Origin: Calendula officinalis
Taxonomy: Eukaryota; Streptophyta; Magnoliopsida; Asterales; Asteraceae
Assembly (NCBI GenBank): GCA_963853835.1
Contig: OY970825.1
Location: 32,809,670 to 32,873,669, forward strand
Reading direction: 5' to 3'
Length of the DNA: 64,000 nucleotides
Shown here: in pieces, positions 33,762-46,017 of the stretch
Layout of the letters: each line of letters starts with the position of its first letter
Position numbering within the stretch: position 1 is the stretch's first letter
Notes under the pieces: generated by a model
The model's input: the letters and a program-made list of their open reading frames with translations, nothing else
Database searches by the model: none
Told to the model about the DNA's origin: nothing
Made by a program: the position numbers and the translations under genes

Positions 33762-36395
33762 ATGGCCACGCTGCCGTCCTCCACCAGTCTCCAGGTCGAA
33801 TCTATCGTCTTTCCACCGTCCGTCAAGCCTCCCGGAGCAACTAACACTCTATTTCTCGGTGGTGCAGGTACTTATTTCGACATGCAATTTCAAATTTCAG
33901 ATCATCAACTAATAACAAATCATGTCAGTTTAATTAAACTCCTCAATTAGGTGTACATTTAATTGTTAATGTTAATATGTATTGACATCTGAATCGTGTG
34001 AATAATAACTCAATCATGCGCAAGGTGTGAGAGGTCTTGAAATCGAAGGCAAGTTCGTCAAGTTTACGGGAATTGGTGTCTATTTGGATGACAAAGCTAT
34101 TCCGTCACTCGCCGTTAAGTGGAAGGGCAAAACCGCTACCGAGTTAACGGAATCAGTTGAGTTCTACAGGGACATCGTTACTGGTAATTCTCATTTTTCA
34201 CCTGTGTTTGTTTATCCGTACTATTTTAGTTATGAATTGTTCGTTTGTTTTTTTAGTATCTCCAAAAATACCTTGTTTTTCTCGTATTTTTTATAGTAAA
34301 ATAAATAAATAAAAAGGCTATAATGCATTTTAGCAACATGAACTTGGTTGACGATAACTAGGAGGGTACATCGAGTCGAGCTGAGTTATGTCAAGCTCGA
34401 GCTCGACTCACCAACTAAAACTCACTCGAAACTCGACGAGCTTCCATTTTTAAGCTCGAACTCGACTCGGTGAAAGCTCGGTACATTAAGGCCCCGTTTG
34501 TTTTTTTTTAATAAATTAAAAAATTTTAAAAATTTTAAAAAAATTAGAAAAAAATTAAAAAAAAAACTATTTATTTTTTTAAAATGTAAACAAATAATAA
34601 AAAAATTTAAAAAATAATAAATAATAAAATATTGAAAAAAAATTTAAAAATGTTTTTAAAAAAAGTCATAAGTATTGATTTGAATTACAACTCAAAATTT
34701 TGGTAACCAAACGCGTAAGCGTATTCGATTACAACCCAATTCAATTACAACCGAATTCAAATACAACCGATTTCAATTACATTACGGAGGATTACGTTGA
34801 GCCAAACGCCCCCTAAAGGTACATTAAAGCTCGACTCGAAAAAATTTGATTTTTTTTAAAGTTAACTTTTTTGCTGTAAATATGTATATTGAAAAGGGTA
34901 AAAAGGGATTTAAATAAAAACTCGATAAGGCCCGCGAGCCTAGCGAACAATGTATTTTGGAACTCGAACTCGGCTCGAAGCCCTACTCGAGTAGCTTGAG
35001 CTCGATCCGATTCCGAGTATTCATCGAGTCGCCTCGAGTAACTCACGAGCTGTCTCGACTCAATTACACTCCTAACCATAACTATTAAAAGTGCCATATG
35101 GTACCTAAAATTGGAAAAACAGTCAATTTAGTACATTGATTCAATAATATGGTCATTTACTTCTAATTCAATATATTGATTTGAACTTATAGGAGTATTA
35201 TTTAATTTTGACTTTACAAGGGAAGTAAATCGTGTAAGAAAAGAGGATCAAGTTAACGAGTCAAAGTACCAAATTGAGTATTTTTTCAAGGTTCATATAT
35301 AATGTTACACCTTGAATAGATTTGGATAGTAAAAGACCTGGTCAACCTAAGCTAGAATACTAAAATGTATTTTGGCGAAATAAAAATGATGGTATTCATT
35401 TATTTTGACAGGCCCATTTGAAAAAGTTACTCAGGTGACAATGATACTACCATTAAGCGGTAAACAGTACTCTGAAAAAGTGTCGGAAATGTGTGTTGGA
35501 GTTTGGAAAACACTTGGGGTGTATACCGATGCAGATGGTGAAACCATTGACAAGTTTCTCGAGGTTTTTAAGGATGAGAACTTTCCACCGGGTGCTTCTA
35601 TTATCTTCACAACATCACCTTCTGGATCACTAACGGTTAGCCCAATTACTAGTACAATATATGAATCATAGTCGGGTCACAATGGGCAATACAATTGACC
35701 CCAACACTTTTGTCCAAAAAATTCAATTAATAAATAGTAATATAGTATGTTATATGAGACTTGATTCTTATAAAATAATTTTTATCCCTACGGAGTAATT
35801 TTATATTAAAGGACACTAAAGATTTTTTCAACAAATTTCATTTTAGATACTCACCTTTTTTAATTGCTTAAAGGTATTAAAGTTTTTTTTTTTTACCAAA
35901 ATTAGGATTTTTTCTTTAATTTTTAGAAAGTTGTCAATTATATTTTGGAAATATACCTGTGTAAATATCGGTAACTTTTGTGCAGTTTGCGCTATTTAAA
36001 TATTATAATTTTTGCTTCTGAATAAAATGATTAGGAGTTTATGCGTTAAGAAAACAAATAGAACTTTTGACCTTTTGACCTGTGTGAGCTGTTTTTATTA
36101 ATTGTTGAGTATTTATTTTACCAAAATAGATAACCCGAAATGGGTAAAATTGAGACCTATATATATGAGGTGAAGAAATGTCTAATTAAAAATGCAGATC
36201 AGTTTCACGAAAGATGGTGTAATGCCTGAAGTTGCAAATGCTGTGTTAGAAAACAAAAAATTGGCACAAGCGGTAATCGAGTCAATAATCGGGGAACATG
36301 GTGTTTCTCCAGCAACCAAACAAAGTTTAGCATCAAGACTCTCAAATCTCATCAATCATTTTGATGATAAACCAAATGTTGAACTGGAAATTTAA
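33762..36395 (+). CDS. CHI: Chalcone-flavanone isomerase, type I
   Basis: Exons 33762-33867, 34025-34183, 35412-35635 and 36198-36395, with GT-AG introns and consistent phases, give 228 residues, normal for the family. CHI closes 6'-hydroxychalcones such as naringenin chalcone to (2S)-flavanones in the cytosolic flavonoid pathway. With a shift of two from alfalfa CHI numbering, Arg38, Thr50 (KFTGIGVYL) and Tyr108 (GKQYSEKV) are present. Ser192-Ile193 (IESIIG) mark the type I class. At residue 115, where alfalfa has substrate-binding Asn113, this protein has Met (SEMCVG). The frame is otherwise intact. Intron 2 is long because two nested MITEs sit in it. Family assignment is certain; activity is likely, but the Met is worth testing. 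Confidence 0.95.
34359..35074. mobile_element. hAT-type MITE in CHI intron 2
   Basis: Ends TAGGAGGGTACATCGAGTCGAG and the complement of TTAGGAGTGTAATTGAGTC are imperfect inverted repeats rich in CTCGA. The flanks ACGATAAC (34351-34358) and ACCATAAC (35075-35082) agree at seven of eight bases. A second MITE (34490-34813) is nested inside. Confidence 0.78.
34490..34813. mobile_element. PIF/Harbinger-like MITE nested in the hAT MITE
   Basis: Ends GGCCCCGTTTG and CAAACGCCCCC are flanked by TAA (34487-34489 and 34814-34816). It shares long blocks with 50634-51354 in reverse orientation (ACCAAACGCGTAAGCGTATTC-type and ATTACGGAGGATTACG). The centre is a run of AAATTTT-type sequence. Confidence 0.82.
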
Positions 36396-36636
36396 GCAAA
36401 AATGGTTTGTAAAGGGTAATAAAATAAAATTTTCAAGAGTAAAACAGAATAAAATGTAAGAATTACGTAGTTTGCCTTATTTGAATCATGAATCCTTCTA
36501 TCGGTATTGATCAATGACTACGAATATTTCCAAAAACTTTTTGTCGAAGTTTTCATCTACTTGTCCATGCTTGTTCTCTAAATTTTACCATATTAATCCC
36601 TCAAATTATTTCGTTATACAAACTACTAATATTTAC

Positions 36637-36897
36637 TGAGAGATCGAAATATGATGAATTCAAGCTAATTCATAGTGTTTATGGATGAATTGAAGAATAA
36701 GTGTGTGAATGGTGTGTGTGTGAGTTGAGAGAAAGATGAAGATGGAGAGAAGCTTTCAATAACGTGTAATCAATAAAGTGTGGGAAAAACTTATATAACA
36801 GTCAAACTACATCAATATATACCCCTTACCACTTAACACTACAAGTGTTAGTTAACAAGATTAAAGGTCAAAACCTATAACAAAAGTGGTTTTAAAA
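36637..36897 (-). repeat. 3' LTR of the 36637-43555 element
   Basis: TGAGAGATCG to GTGGTTTTAAAA; its terminal CA has mutated compared with the other LTR. Confidence 0.88.
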
Positions 36898-38239
36898 ATT
36901 CCCCCCTTTTTGAGCTTTAATACGTCATCCCAGTCTTCTGACTTCAGATTCTTTTCATAGTCTATCTTTGGCAAAAAAATATTTTTCTGAATTTCAAGAA
37001 CATAACATTGCAGAAATCTAGAAGTTTCAGATACTCAAAGAAAGTATGTTTTTCGTTGAAAAAGTTTGAGTGAGGAAATCCTATAACTGATTTACTAAAG
37101 ATTTGAAATTTCGGGAAATGGAATATCAGTTAGGTAAGGATTTGTCTGGGATTTCAGATAATGGAGAGGTTGTTTTGGAATTTTGTGGTAGAGGATTTTT
37201 AGCGAGGATAGGATGATGATGTTTTTGAATGATTTGTCAGTTTAGAGTTTTGGATGTGTGTGTTTGTTTTGGTAAGAATAATTTGAAAGTTAAAAAGTTT
37301 TGGATATGTATGTATGTAAGTTTTGTATGTAGGAAAGAATGATATGTACATTTTAGGATTTGATTTGGTGTGGATGATTTGTATTTTGTTTGGAAATATG
37401 GATTTGAATTGTTAAGCTTTTGAATGTATGTGGTTGTTACGGAATTTGGAAAGAATGGTTGTTGAGGAATTTAGAATTTTGATTTGATATGGATGTTTTG
37501 TAGTTTGGAAAGAAAGATTTATACGATTAAGATTCGGATGGAAATGGATGTGAATTTGTGGTTTGACATTTCCGTGAATGTCTCGGTTTCTTCTTTTTCA
37601 CAAATGTAAATCGACGAAAATGTAGACCCATAGAGTTGTTTTATAGCGGAAGTCTTTTGTTGAAGTTGTGGCTTTGTCGATTTGTGATTATTGATAATTG
37701 TTGTTAGGAATAAATGTTAATGAAGTTTATGCTCCCCCTCAAACAAACAATTATTTTTTAACTAATCTTTGGTTTCTTGTTTACCCCCCTTAACCGGTGC
37801 ATATGTCTTTTCATTGCGGAGTAAACTGAGCTCATATATTCTATCTTCTAAATGTATCTTTATAATAAGAACTTCTGTATTATTTTCTCCCCCTCATGAT
37901 GATCAAGATTTATCGGAATCATCATGTAAAATATGAAGTTCTTCGAGTTGGAATTAGAAAAAATCTTCGAAGCTCAAGGATTAAAATGTGTTGAATAATG
38001 ATATATTCATATTTTGAATGAATCAATATATAACACATTTTTATCAGATAAACCCAGATCGTTGTTGAGTATGAAGAAATACAATCAAATCTTTTATCGT
38101 GTAATCTCAATGACCGTTGAAGATGACATGAAAGAACAGTCTCGTGTGTATCATCTGATATCCCGACTGTTGTTGATAGCGATGGAGTACAATCATAAAA
38201 AATGTACATGGAATCGAACAGGGTAAACCGGGATCACAT

Positions 38240-39315
38240 AGATTACCCGTTAACACAACAGTTACACAAACTGTGTGACCTACATTCAGCGTTGGCTTAG
38301 ATGTTAGCACTGGTAGGATTTCCATTCAATCATCGTGAAATACCAATATTTTTGGTATCACTATAAATGTTCCGGCTATATCACAAAGATATGCTTGGTA
38401 TTTTGCTTTTGTCCTAAAAATGTATTTTGGTTCTAAACTCAATAAGTGGACAGACGAAGGCGAGGACTGGAGAGACTTGTCCTCTGTTTCAATATCAACA
38501 ATCTCCAAGTGAGATGTCGATAGCATATGAGATAGTCTCCGTGAAAATGAAACAAGTACTTTTTAAGAAATACTTGAGTGGCTGGGGGGTTGTGCATTGC
38601 ATCACTGGGTCCATGATGTCTTTTTCAATATCAGAGAGCAACACATGCAATCTGATAGAGACGTGGCAACCCGGCTTTTAATCGTTTTAGAAAGGGTTTT
38701 TCGTTTTCTTTAACCCTGTCACACCCTCCTCACTCAAGCTTACTTTTTCATTTTTCGACTACTCCCTCATTTCATATTACCATGTTTAGCTGAATTGCAC
38801 CCCATACTACATTCCCCCTCTCAAATTTTATATCAGTGCACCCCAATCAAGATCCCGTGATACTTGATTATGCTCACCTAGACCTATGTACCCTTACATT
38901 TTGTCCTATATTGTAGGTGGCTCCTGGGAAGATCATGCCGGTTATAGCTGATCATAGGAGTAATTTGAGAGTGAACTATAACGCTCATGTGCAAATTATC
39001 AGCATTTATGATGTTACTTTGTATGAATAACATGGATTTTTCATCGGAAAATGTATGTGTTTCCGGCATAAGTTGTTGCCTTAAAGATAGAAAATTTTAG
39101 GCACATCAACTTGAACAAATTAGGTAATACCGGTCTCACATAGAGTAACCGTTAACACACCGTATGAATCGGTAGTCGTTTGCACAACCGTTGATTCAAT
39201 CGTGTGACCTGCAGTTAGAGTTGGCGCAAACGAGTATATAAGTATTGATATAAGAAAGTTTCTCCCCCTGGAAATACTAATTCTCCCCCTAGAATTAATA
39301 TTTCTCCCCCTCGAC
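38240..39315. repeat. Polypurine-like tracts and an imperfect direct repeat in the element interior
   Basis: TCTCCCCCT occurs three times within 39260-39312, and similar CTCCCCCTC tracts lie near 37734, 37887 and 38812. A block of about 80 bp near 38240-38310 recurs diverged near 39140-39230 (both contain CCGTTAACACA and GTGTGACCT). The tracts look like extra purine tracts read on the minus strand. Confidence 0.65.
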
Positions 39316-39656
39316 AAAATAAAGGTAGTGAAAATACAGTTTTAGAGGGGTGGGAAAGAGTTTTTACATTTATGTGATTTACAGATTATGAGCGGGTTAT
39401 AAGCTGATGTACTTGAAAGCTCGGGTCATACACTGAAATGTGTATGAGCCATTCTGTTGTAGTTCGAGTTATACACTGAAGTATGTATAAGTCATCATGA
39501 TGAGACGCGAGTTATACACTGATTTGTGTATAAGTCATCCTCCTCCAAAATAAATTATACAACTTTTGGTTCCCATTTTTGTTTGGGTCCGACAATGTTA
39601 GTGTGGGAATTAAACCACCGATAAGTTGTATCGATTTGATTTAAAGATTGAGAATT

Positions 39657-41515
39657 TCAAGAAAAACTGAAACTTGATGTTTCACTTTCAAATAATTTCC
39701 GGTGAATTATTTGAGATGTTGGAGTTTTGGGAACCCATTTTGCTTTTAAGATCGAGGATGTTTTGTAAACAAAAACAGGAGATGTTTTTGGCACTTGTGT
39801 AAAAGTCGTTTTAGGTGCCAAGGAAAGTAAATCTTTTCTTGAATATCTTAAAGATTTAGTTTTGGAAAAGATTTTCTTTGAAGAAGTAAAGTGTTTCAAC
39901 ACGGTTGATGATTTAATCTTATCCATTTGAGAATGCTGAAGTCTAGAAGAGGAACCTAATTTATTTGGAGTTTTAGGTGTGGAATTTCCTCTTATATCTT
40001 GTTTGAGAACATTCAATTTCTTATCAGAGTTTGGTGGAACCGTGGATCTCCTAGGCTTAGATTTGGTAGAGGAACTTACTTGTGATTTTGGTTTAGGTTT
40101 AAAATTTCCTCTATTAATCTCATTTTGCTTGATTGTATATAAATCACGATATGCCATGACAGGAGAAAACATTATGTTGTTATTACATTTTTCTTTGCAG
40201 TTAAAGGAGAATCTAAGTTCATAGATGCACTAGGCTTCTTAAGTTTTTGAAGATAAGATGATTTAGATTCTAAATTTTGAATTTGTGCTTGCCACTTTAG
40301 TTTCTCTTTATCATAAGATTTATGCGTTTCATCAATTTTATTTTATAATTCATGAATTTTTGTTTGTAAAACTGATTTTTCTTTGTCAAACGCCTTATGT
40401 GTTTCATCTATTTCAGTTTTCAATTGACAAATTTTCTTTTCAAGAATTAGATTTGGTACATAAATCTTTGGTGTAACCTTTTGTTGAATAACAATATTTT
40501 CCTTAATTTCAAATTTTTCTGGTTTTATAATAGGAAAATAATCATCATTTTCAAATTGAGCCTTTCTAGTTTCATATGTTTTATTTAATTTAGTGTAACT
40601 GAAACTAATTTGAGCATTCTCCTTTTTAGCTCAGTTGAAGGTCTCTATTTCTTCTTCCTCATCAGTCATCCGAATGAAGCGTTGCGAGATTCCATTGTGC
40701 ATGTATCTTGAATCATATAATGTAGGAACCATTTTGCACGCGGTTTTAAGATATTCAGGATTGTCAGCTCCTAGCCCTTCTCTTGAACTAAAATATTTGA
40801 AGTCTTTGGGCTTGTTAAGATGAATGGTTTGATCAGTGTGTCCTCTTTTGACAATCAATTTCTCAAGATGTTTGATGTGGGAATTAAATTTATTGGTTTC
40901 ATGCTTGAGTGTGTTTATGATATTTTGTTTGGTTTTCATTTCATTTAATGAATTTATTTTATGTTCATGAATATTTTCAGTTAATTCTTTGATTTGTGAG
41001 TTTAAAGATTTAAACTGTTTTTCATTGTCGTCAAAATCTTGTTATTTACGTGCCAAAGCATTTTTATTATACTGATATTCATGCCATGTTTTTGTGTATT
41101 GTTTGTGATTTTGATCATGCCTAGCCGTCAATTCTGATACTTGAGTTTTTAAATCCAGATTATCTTGTTTAAAAACTTTATTTTGTTTTTCCAAATCGTA
41201 TAAACGTTTTTGAAGTTGAGTATTTAAATGTTTTTCAAATAAAATGGTTTGTTTTAAAGAATCAACTTCAGATATCTGAATTTTAACAAAACAAGTATCA
41301 GGACCAATGGAATTATCAGAATTTGACAAGAGAGAACTGATTACCTCAATTTCTTTGTTGGCATTTTCATTAAATCTATCAGAAACCTCAGCAATTTCTT
41401 TTGGCATATAACACAATTTTGCTATTTGTTCTTCATCTTCAGCTAACACTTTTTTAATCTCCATTTGTTTATAATATTTGCTAGCTTTTATCGCATTTGC
41501 AAGGTCTTTATCCAT
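39657..41515 (-). pseudogene. Gag-associated coiled-coil region of the non-autonomous LTR element
   Basis: Read leftwards from ATG 41515, one frame runs to 41042, meets a single TAA, and continues to 40631. Further stops follow before an open piece at 40172-39657. The sequence is rich in Lys, Glu, Gln and Leu heptads (for example LKTQVSELTARHDQNH), as expected of coiled coils. The last piece has short basic repeats and a KWVPK motif that also occurs in the gag-pol linker of SIRE/Tork-like copia elements. No zinc knuckle was found. I infer a degraded gag or linker; no function is claimed. Confidence 0.6.
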
Positions 41516-42229
41516 AATTTTTTTTTCAATTAGGGGTAAAAGTCCTTATGTTTAAAAATGTGAAAATTTTCTTTTAAAACCTTTTTTTTTAAATGTAAGC
41601 GTTAAAAGTGTTTAAAATGTTTAAAAAGTTGAGAACTTAATCGGGTTTGGGTTAAAGAAAATTTAAAAGTTCAGTTTAGGTCAAGATTAAGCTTGGAATT
41701 TAGATGTTGTGAGTTTGATTTGAGCTTGCTTAAATGTGTGTGAAACTAATTGTTTCTCTTAAAAAAAATTAGTTTGTAAAAAAATATTTTGACGAATTAA
41801 AAAAAAATTTGACGAAAAAATAAATAAAAATAAACTGATGGAAAAAAAAAATATATTCCTTTTGACCGAATTAAATCAGCTTTGGGCCAAAAATTGAATT
41901 TGGGCCTAGATCAATTAAATCAATTTGGGTCAAGATCTATTTTGAGCCTTGAAACAACTTGAGTCTATTTGAGATCTGTTTGAGGTCTGTGTCGATATCT
42001 ACACAGGTCAAGAACTAGCGTCCATGTCGAATTCAATTCAAGACTATAATCCAAGATCGAGATTAATATGACGAGTCGGAATCGGGAACAGTAGAACAAT
42101 TGTCGAGTCAGAATTGATTTTGAATCAGAATTGATTGGGAACAATGTTGAAGCCGAACTCCTTCAAGCCAGAATTGTTCTGATGTCGTGATTGAGAACAA
42201 CAAGTCGAGAACAATTTGAAGGTTGACGA

Positions 42230-42300
42230 GCCGAACTCAATTGAAGGCCGAAGTCAATTTAAGGCCGAAGTCAATTTAAGGCCGAACACAATTGAAAAGA
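42230..42300. repeat. Tandem GGCCGAAGTCAATTTAA units in the element leader
   Basis: Four short units with GGCCGAA spaced about 18 bp, part of a GGCCGAA-rich leader between 42030 and 42850. Confidence 0.8.
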
Positions 42301-43280
42301 ACAGCGTTTGGATTGAGTCGATGTCCGACTGAAAATTTCCGACTGAAATTGTTTGGGTTGAAATCGTTATGTATGAAATCGTTCAGGTTGAAGTCGGAAT
42401 CAAACAATTGAACGAGGCCGAGAACAATTTCTAAAAATTATTACCGAACTCGTTCAGGTTGAAATCGTTCAGAAGCAGATATGAGCCGAAGACCTGTTGA
42501 AGCCACAATTTCAATCGATGTTTCTGATTAATTGAGTTCCTTTGAATGTTTTTGATTAATCGATGTTTGATTAATTGACTGAATTTATTGAATTGTTGAA
42601 TTGTTGATCGACTGAATTTTGAAATCGAATTGATGAAAAAGCCGAACTATGTTAATCGAAGATCCAAGCCGAACAGGGAAGAGCCGAACAGTGATTTAAT
42701 ATAGGTCGAAGACTTGTGAAGTTCGGGCCGAACTTTAATGGGCCAAAAATGATGTTCGGGCCGAAGACTTACAAGTCGAACACGTGGGCCGAAGTGAGAT
42801 TTGGGCCGAACATTTAGCAGTCGAACACTTTGGCCGAACAAGTTCTTGATGTCGAAGACTTCTACGGACGAACAGATACGTTCAAAATTTCACCATTTTG
42901 ATCCAATTCTCGCTCAATACTTGATCAATTTCAGTGATTCCAATCACAATATGCTCGAAATTACTTTTCTAATCATTTGATCCGATCATATAACCCAAAA
43001 CATAACACATCTGATCGGCTTTTTGATTTCAATTGAGTTATGGAGCTTTTCTAGTTTTTCACAAAAATCACTGAATTGAAGTGATTTGTTGACGGAATTG
43101 ATTGAAATAAGATTCTATTCTTATTAGAATCACTGGAGATACATGATTCTTCAATCAAATCTTCAATATCTAACAAAAAATTTGCAGATTAAATCACAGA
43201 CCATGAACGAACCGAACCTTCAAAAATCTCAGATCTGAATCGAATTAGCTCTAATTTGGATCTACTCACAGAGAGTTTTT

Positions 43281-43292
43281 GCTTTGATACCA
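43281..43292 (-). other. Primer binding site of the 36637-43555 element
   Basis: Minus strand TGGTATCAAAGC, two bases after the LTR, similar to the initiator-methionine tRNA site. Confidence 0.8.
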
Positions 43293-43294
43293 AA

Positions 43295-43555
43295 TGAGAG
43301 ATCGAAATATCATGAATTCAAGCTAATTCATGGTGTTTATGGATGAATTGAAGAACAAGTGTGTGAATGGTGTGTGTGTGAGTTGAGAGAAAGATGAAGA
43401 TGGAGAGAAGCTTTCAATAACGTGTAATCAATAAAGTGTGGGAAAAGCTTACATAACAAGTCAAACTACATCAATATATACCCCTTACCACTTAACACTA
43501 TAAATGTTAGTTAACAAGATTAAAGGACAAAACTATAACAAAAGTGGTCCTAACA
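43295..43555 (-). repeat. 5' LTR of the 36637-43555 element
   Basis: TGAGAGATCG to GTGGTCCTAACA, 261 bp. Confidence 0.9.
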
Positions 43556-43560
43556 TTTAC

Positions 43561-44227
43561 AAATGTTTTGAATCAATGCGTTTGAATTTTATCAATTATA
43601 GTATCAATAATCCATGCATAATAGTAACGTTAATACATTATTTATTAATGTAAGCTTATATACAACCTAGCTATCCGTTTTTTTATGATGTATTATATTT
43701 ATACATTTTTTTATTCTTGTAATTAAATTATATTTTATTTAATTGATACAAGCAATAGTTAATCTGATGCGTTAGTCATTGATTTTAACTGCTGAAATCT
43801 TACATTAAAATCCATTAACAATACATTATTTAGCATTATACTCTTATCATTGTGAGAGTATCTAGTGGACTTGAAAATGCATAGAATATATGTCTCGGTG
43901 AGGGTATGAGAGACAAGAGTCCAAACAATTATGAATCTTAGATTTTTATTTTTTTAGTTTCTTACTTTTAGTCTACAAACTTATTTGTTTATTGTGTTAA
44001 AAAGAGGAGTATGAGCTCGTGTTCATGACCTATTTGTAAGAATACACATTATATTTATAAACTACTCCGTAATATATTCTTAGTATATTTCATAAAGAAA
44101 AAAAGAAAATAACAATTTTTTTGTGAATGGTTAATGAATAGTGAGAGTTTTGTAGCTAAATATTATTTATATATAATAATATAATAAAAATGTGTCAACA
44201 ACGTCTTTACCTAAGATACCCAACACT
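43561..44227. other. AT-rich intergenic region
   Basis: Nothing recognised. Confidence 0.5.
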
Positions 44228-44235
44228 ATGTGTAC

Positions 44236-44913
44236 TAGGGGTGTTCGTTTGGACGGTTTGGTTTTATCCGAACCAAATAGGTGAAACCAAATAAAATCCA
44301 GTTTTCAAAAGTTCAAACCGAACCGTCCAAACTAATTCGAAAACCAAACCGATCCGAACCAAATAACAATTTGGTTGGTTTGGTTTTATCCGTTTGGTTT
44401 TTCCTTAAAATTTTCAAAATACTACAAAAGTATATATAACATAAATAATATTAAGTTCGATATGTAAAATTTCAAAATGATAAACTACTTTGTACATAAA
44501 AATAAGTCTAATCTATATCTTATGACATTTACAAACATATATGTAAAAATCTTGACATCAACTTTATCAGAAACTCCAAAAATATTGGTACATCGCCAAC
44601 TGATACAATATAAAATGGAACAAGTGTTAGTATATATCAATTTACTATAAGAAATGTACAGAAAAGGAGTACCATAATTGCTTACAATGGAAACCAATAA
44701 GTGTTAGTATATAAATCAATTTACTATATGTTACTATTCAGTTTTTTTGGACAATCCCGTTTTCACAATGGAAACCAAATCCAATCCGAAATCCAAACTA
44801 TTAATATGGTTTAAGTCCAAACCGATCCAAAAAACCAAATAACCAATCCAAATAATCTAATCCAAAATGTCCAATTGGACAATCCGGTTATATCCGAATA
44901 GTGAACACCCCTA
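44236..44913. mobile_element. hAT-type MITE
   Basis: Ends TAGGGGTGTTCG and GAACACCCCTA, with the exact 8-bp duplication ATGTGTAC on both sides (44228-44235 and 44914-44921). The arms are rich in TTTGGTTTTATCCG and its complement. The ORF at 44485-44697 lies inside and is not a gene. Confidence 0.9.
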
Positions 44914-44921
44914 ATGTGTAC

Positions 44922-46010
44922 TATAAGTCTTCATTATTGACTTTAATGATGAGCCAGATGATAATGCATGTGACATTGTCTTAGAAATCAAAATTTGTAC
45001 CATTGAATATGTGCATAAAATCGGATAAGTGGTTACAGATTCCTACTTTCCTTAATTTATTTTTAGAGTTAGTAGATTATACTACAATAGCCTTTCTTAA
45101 TCATCATTTTGAACCATGTACTATTGGGATTCCAGAATAATATGCTGCAACTTTTGTAAAAATGATATTAACAAGGTTTATATTGTTATTGTCTATGTGT
45201 TATGTACTTATGTTATTATGAAATCAAATTATCATATTTATGATATAAAACGTCAGTGATTGTTAGTCTTAGACTGCGCGTAATGGGATGATCAACATGC
45301 GATCCGTCTCCACCATGGACGTGCCTTCCACCCTAACAATTTTGGTCATATTTGGTCGCGAAAGCAACCAAACTTTTGTGAGAGAAAAGAGGTTGAGTGA
45401 CCCCACTTTTGGTTTGATAATGTATTTGGTCAATACATAGCGAGGCAAAACAAAATAATGGATATATCACATAAGATTAATAGAAATATAAAATAATTAA
45501 TCTTCATATATATTTTGATCAATACAAGTGATTAATCAAAAAAGAATATTATGAAAGAAAATATAAGAGACTCACATCTTAACAAGTATGAAGCAATACT
45601 AATTTTTAGAATTATATACTTATAATCTTGACAAAAGTATGGTCGTAAACTGATCCATTAAGTGTATACAATTATACAAAAGTCACCTTAATATTGTACT
45701 AGACTAAAATAGTGCAAGTGTTAATATGAGAGATGTTATAAATTATTTTATAAAAAATAAGGTGTTTCAAAGAACACCATCAAGAAAAAGAGGAGGATGA
45801 CAATCCTCCTTACCCACTGATTTCACTATACAACTAACAATAAAATTGTAATCTACACTTGTTATATTTCATTGCCAAAAATGGCTAGACACCGACTTCG
45901 GACGGATCAAAACTGTAAAAGACCATTTCAATTTTAACCTAGAAAAAAAATGCATTTCCAGTTTTGAGTTGACCAAGAACAAAAATCAATATTTAGAAAA
46001 GTCTAAAATT
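44922..46010. other. AT-rich intergenic region
   Basis: No gene. Around 45273-45400 a less AT-rich patch (TGCGCGTAATGGGATG and TTTGGTCGCGAAAGC) resembles the edge of the MITE-like sequence at the right end of the window (63830 onward), but borders are not clear. Confidence 0.4.
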
Positions 46011-46017
46011 ATGAACG

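Larger units (their letters stand above)
36637..43555 (-). mobile_element. Large LTR retrotransposon without reverse transcriptase (copia-like, non-autonomous)
   Basis: Two 261-bp LTRs (36637-36897 and 43295-43555) start TGAGAGATCG, and the element is flanked by the 5-bp duplication TTTAC (36632-36636 and 43556-43560). On the minus strand the primer site TGGTATCAAAGC follows the 5' LTR and a purine tract AAAAGGGGGG precedes the 3' LTR. The 6.4-kb interior has broken coiled-coil frames (39657-41515) but no protease, integrase or reverse transcriptase motif. The stretch 36912-39600 holds several AGGGGGAG tracts and repeats. The LTRs differ by roughly ten bases by eye. Confidence 0.92.

Noticed and set aside
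37922..39317. Several short ORFs as a possible env-like gene of the 36637-43555 element
   Set aside because: No signal peptide, membrane span or consistent frame; the region is repeat- and purine-tract-rich.
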